64,000 bases of DNA from Pseudarthrobacter siccitolerans (GTDB lineage: Bacteria; Actinomycetota; Actinomycetes; Actinomycetales; Micrococcaceae). Every line of letters begins with the position of its first letter. The first letter of the stretch is position 1. A model generated the notes under the pieces. The model was given only the letters and a program-made list of their open reading frames with translations, ran no database searches and was not told the DNA's origin. Both the position numbers and the translations under genes were made by a program. Positions 63,169-64,000 of the stretch are shown here, one piece after another. Location: assembly GCF_001046895.1 (NCBI RefSeq), contig NZ_CAQI01000045.1, positions 1 through 64,000 on the forward strand, read 5' to 3'.

Positions 63169-64000
63169 TCAGGGTTGCACGTCCACTCTAATCGTGTGGA
63201 ACCCGGTAGCTCCGTCCGGGGCCACCGGCCTGCGTTGTTTGTCCTGCACCTGGCCCGCGAGATCCGTGGCCCGGACCTGGACCTCGTACTGGCCTTCGGT
63301 CAGCTCCACGCCCAGCGTCCACTGGTACCAGGTGTCCAGCGAGATGCCTTCGGCCAACTGTGCCTGCTGCCAGGGGCCCCGGTTCACGCGGAGCTCCACC
63401 TTCCCGATCCCCGTGTGCTGTGCCCAGGCAACCCCGCCGAACATCACCGTTCCGCGCTTCACGGGCCTTCCACCGCGTGGCACGTCGATCCGTGCTGACG
63501 TTTTGATGGGACCGCGCTCAGACCAGCCGCGGGGAGTCCAGTAGGCGACGTCGTCGGCGAACCGGGTGACCTTCAGCTCCGTCACCCATTTGGTTGCCGA
63601 GACATAGCCGTAGAGCCCGGGCACCACCAGCCGGACGGGAAATCCGTGTTCCAGGGGAAGCGGCTCGCCGTTCATCCCAACCGCAAGCAACGCATCCCGG
63701 TTGTCGGTGAGGACCTCAAGCGGGGTGCCGGCAGTCCAGCCGTCCGTGCTGCGCGAAAGCACCATGTCCGCGCCGGGTTGGGGCCCGGCCAGTGCCAGCA
63801 GTTCCCGGACGGGCCAGCCCAGCCAGCGCGCATTGCCGATCAGGTCCCCGCCCACTTGATTGGACACGCAGGCGATGGTCACGTGGCGTTCGAGAAGGGG
63901 TTTGGCCAGGAGGTCGGCGAAGGACAGCTCAATCTCCCGGTCAACCATCCCGATAACTTTCAGCACCCACGTGTCCGGGTCGATGGAAGGAACAGTGAGC
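63169..64000 (-). CDS. Molybdopterin-dependent oxidoreductase, sulfite oxidase family (5' end outside)
   Basis: Partial: the start lies beyond 64000. The visible 277 residues hold the Moco domain, with the ligand cysteine in VTIACVSNQVGG and GPVRLVVPG-type FPVRLVVPGLYGYVSATKW, followed by a dimerisation domain (from about SARIDVPRGG). Membrane-anchored relatives reduce or oxidise sulphur or small organic compounds. It is the first visible gene of the moeA-moaC-mog-moaE transcript, so enzyme and cofactor genes are linked. Confidence 0.88.
   Translation of the reverse strand, partial: LTVPSIDPDTWVLKVIGMVDREIELSFADLLAKPLLERHVTIACVSNQVGGDLIGNARWLGWPVRELLALAGPQPGADMVLSRSTDGWTAGTPLEVLTDNRDALLAVGMNGEPLPLEHGFPVRLVVPGLYGYVSATKWVTELKVTRFADDVAYWTPRGWSERGPIKTSARIDVPRGGRPVKRGTVMFGGVAWAQHTGIGKVELRVNRGPWQQAQLAEGISLDTWYQWTLGVELTEGQYEVQVRATDLAGQVQDKQRRPVAPDGATGFHTIRVDVQP

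Overview
The window is high-G+C actinobacterial chromosome. Gene order (dapB, dapA, rnj, ftsK, pgsA, cinA, clgR, DUF3046, recA, recX, miaB, miaA, dapF, hflX, dinG-like, lexA), mycothiol-dependent enzyme and LexA-box types, PriA in place of separate HisA/TrpF, and protein similarity as I recognise it all point to the Micrococcaceae, most likely Arthrobacter or Pseudarthrobacter. It is almost wholly a core-genome segment: I see no insertion sequence, prophage, CRISPR array, tRNA or complete rRNA gene.

Layout. 1-311 is the tail of tyrS with its terminator and, reading leftward out of the window, a strong rRNA-type promoter. 312-8283 holds tyrS, a HelD/HelR RNA-polymerase motor, alkylation repair genes (mpg, an Ada-AlkA fusion and ogt), a mycothiol-dependent isomerase-family gene and a frameshifted PNPOx-family gene. 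8284-16941 is a complete arginine operon, argCJBDFRGH, with nearly every junction overlapping. 17085-26668 carries qor, pheST, an HExxH-containing hypothetical, a SIMPL protein, an SOS-box radical SAM gene, a Nudix hydrolase, an MFS exporter and a small GlsB-type membrane protein. 26774-29639 is trmH plus infC-rpmI-rplT, with an AUU start and an attenuator-like hairpin in the infC leader. 29985-36352 holds a DUF1844 gene, an MFS gene, an SseB protein and a histidine block hisC-hisB-hisH-(52-aa membrane protein)-priA.

36422-50740 is the DNA damage and tRNA modification section: a LysM membrane protein divergent from lexA, a DinG-type helicase, hflX, dapF, miaA, miaB, recX, recA, DUF3046, a MarR regulator, clgR, cinA and pgsA. 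50764-60233 carries ftsK, rnj, dapA, a nitrilase-family hydrolase, a short SOS-controlled DUF222-like remnant, a DUF1624-type membrane protein and dapB. 60342-64000 is a molybdenum cofactor operon (oxidoreductase, moeA, moaC, mog, moaE).

Two regulatory themes run through the window. First, five LexA-type operators mark lexA/LysM (two), recA, the radical SAM gene and the DUF222 remnant. Second, at least nine genes have a TANNNT -10 hexamer placed exactly 7 nt before the start codon and mostly no Shine-Dalgarno, the signature of leaderless mRNAs. Besides ordinary hairpin terminators there are long palindromic intergenic elements of at least three sequence families; one family is present twice, 13 kb apart. 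I found no clearly new multi-gene system. The most interesting items are these palindromes, the frameshifted PNPOx gene, the infC leader and the SOS-controlled small genes.
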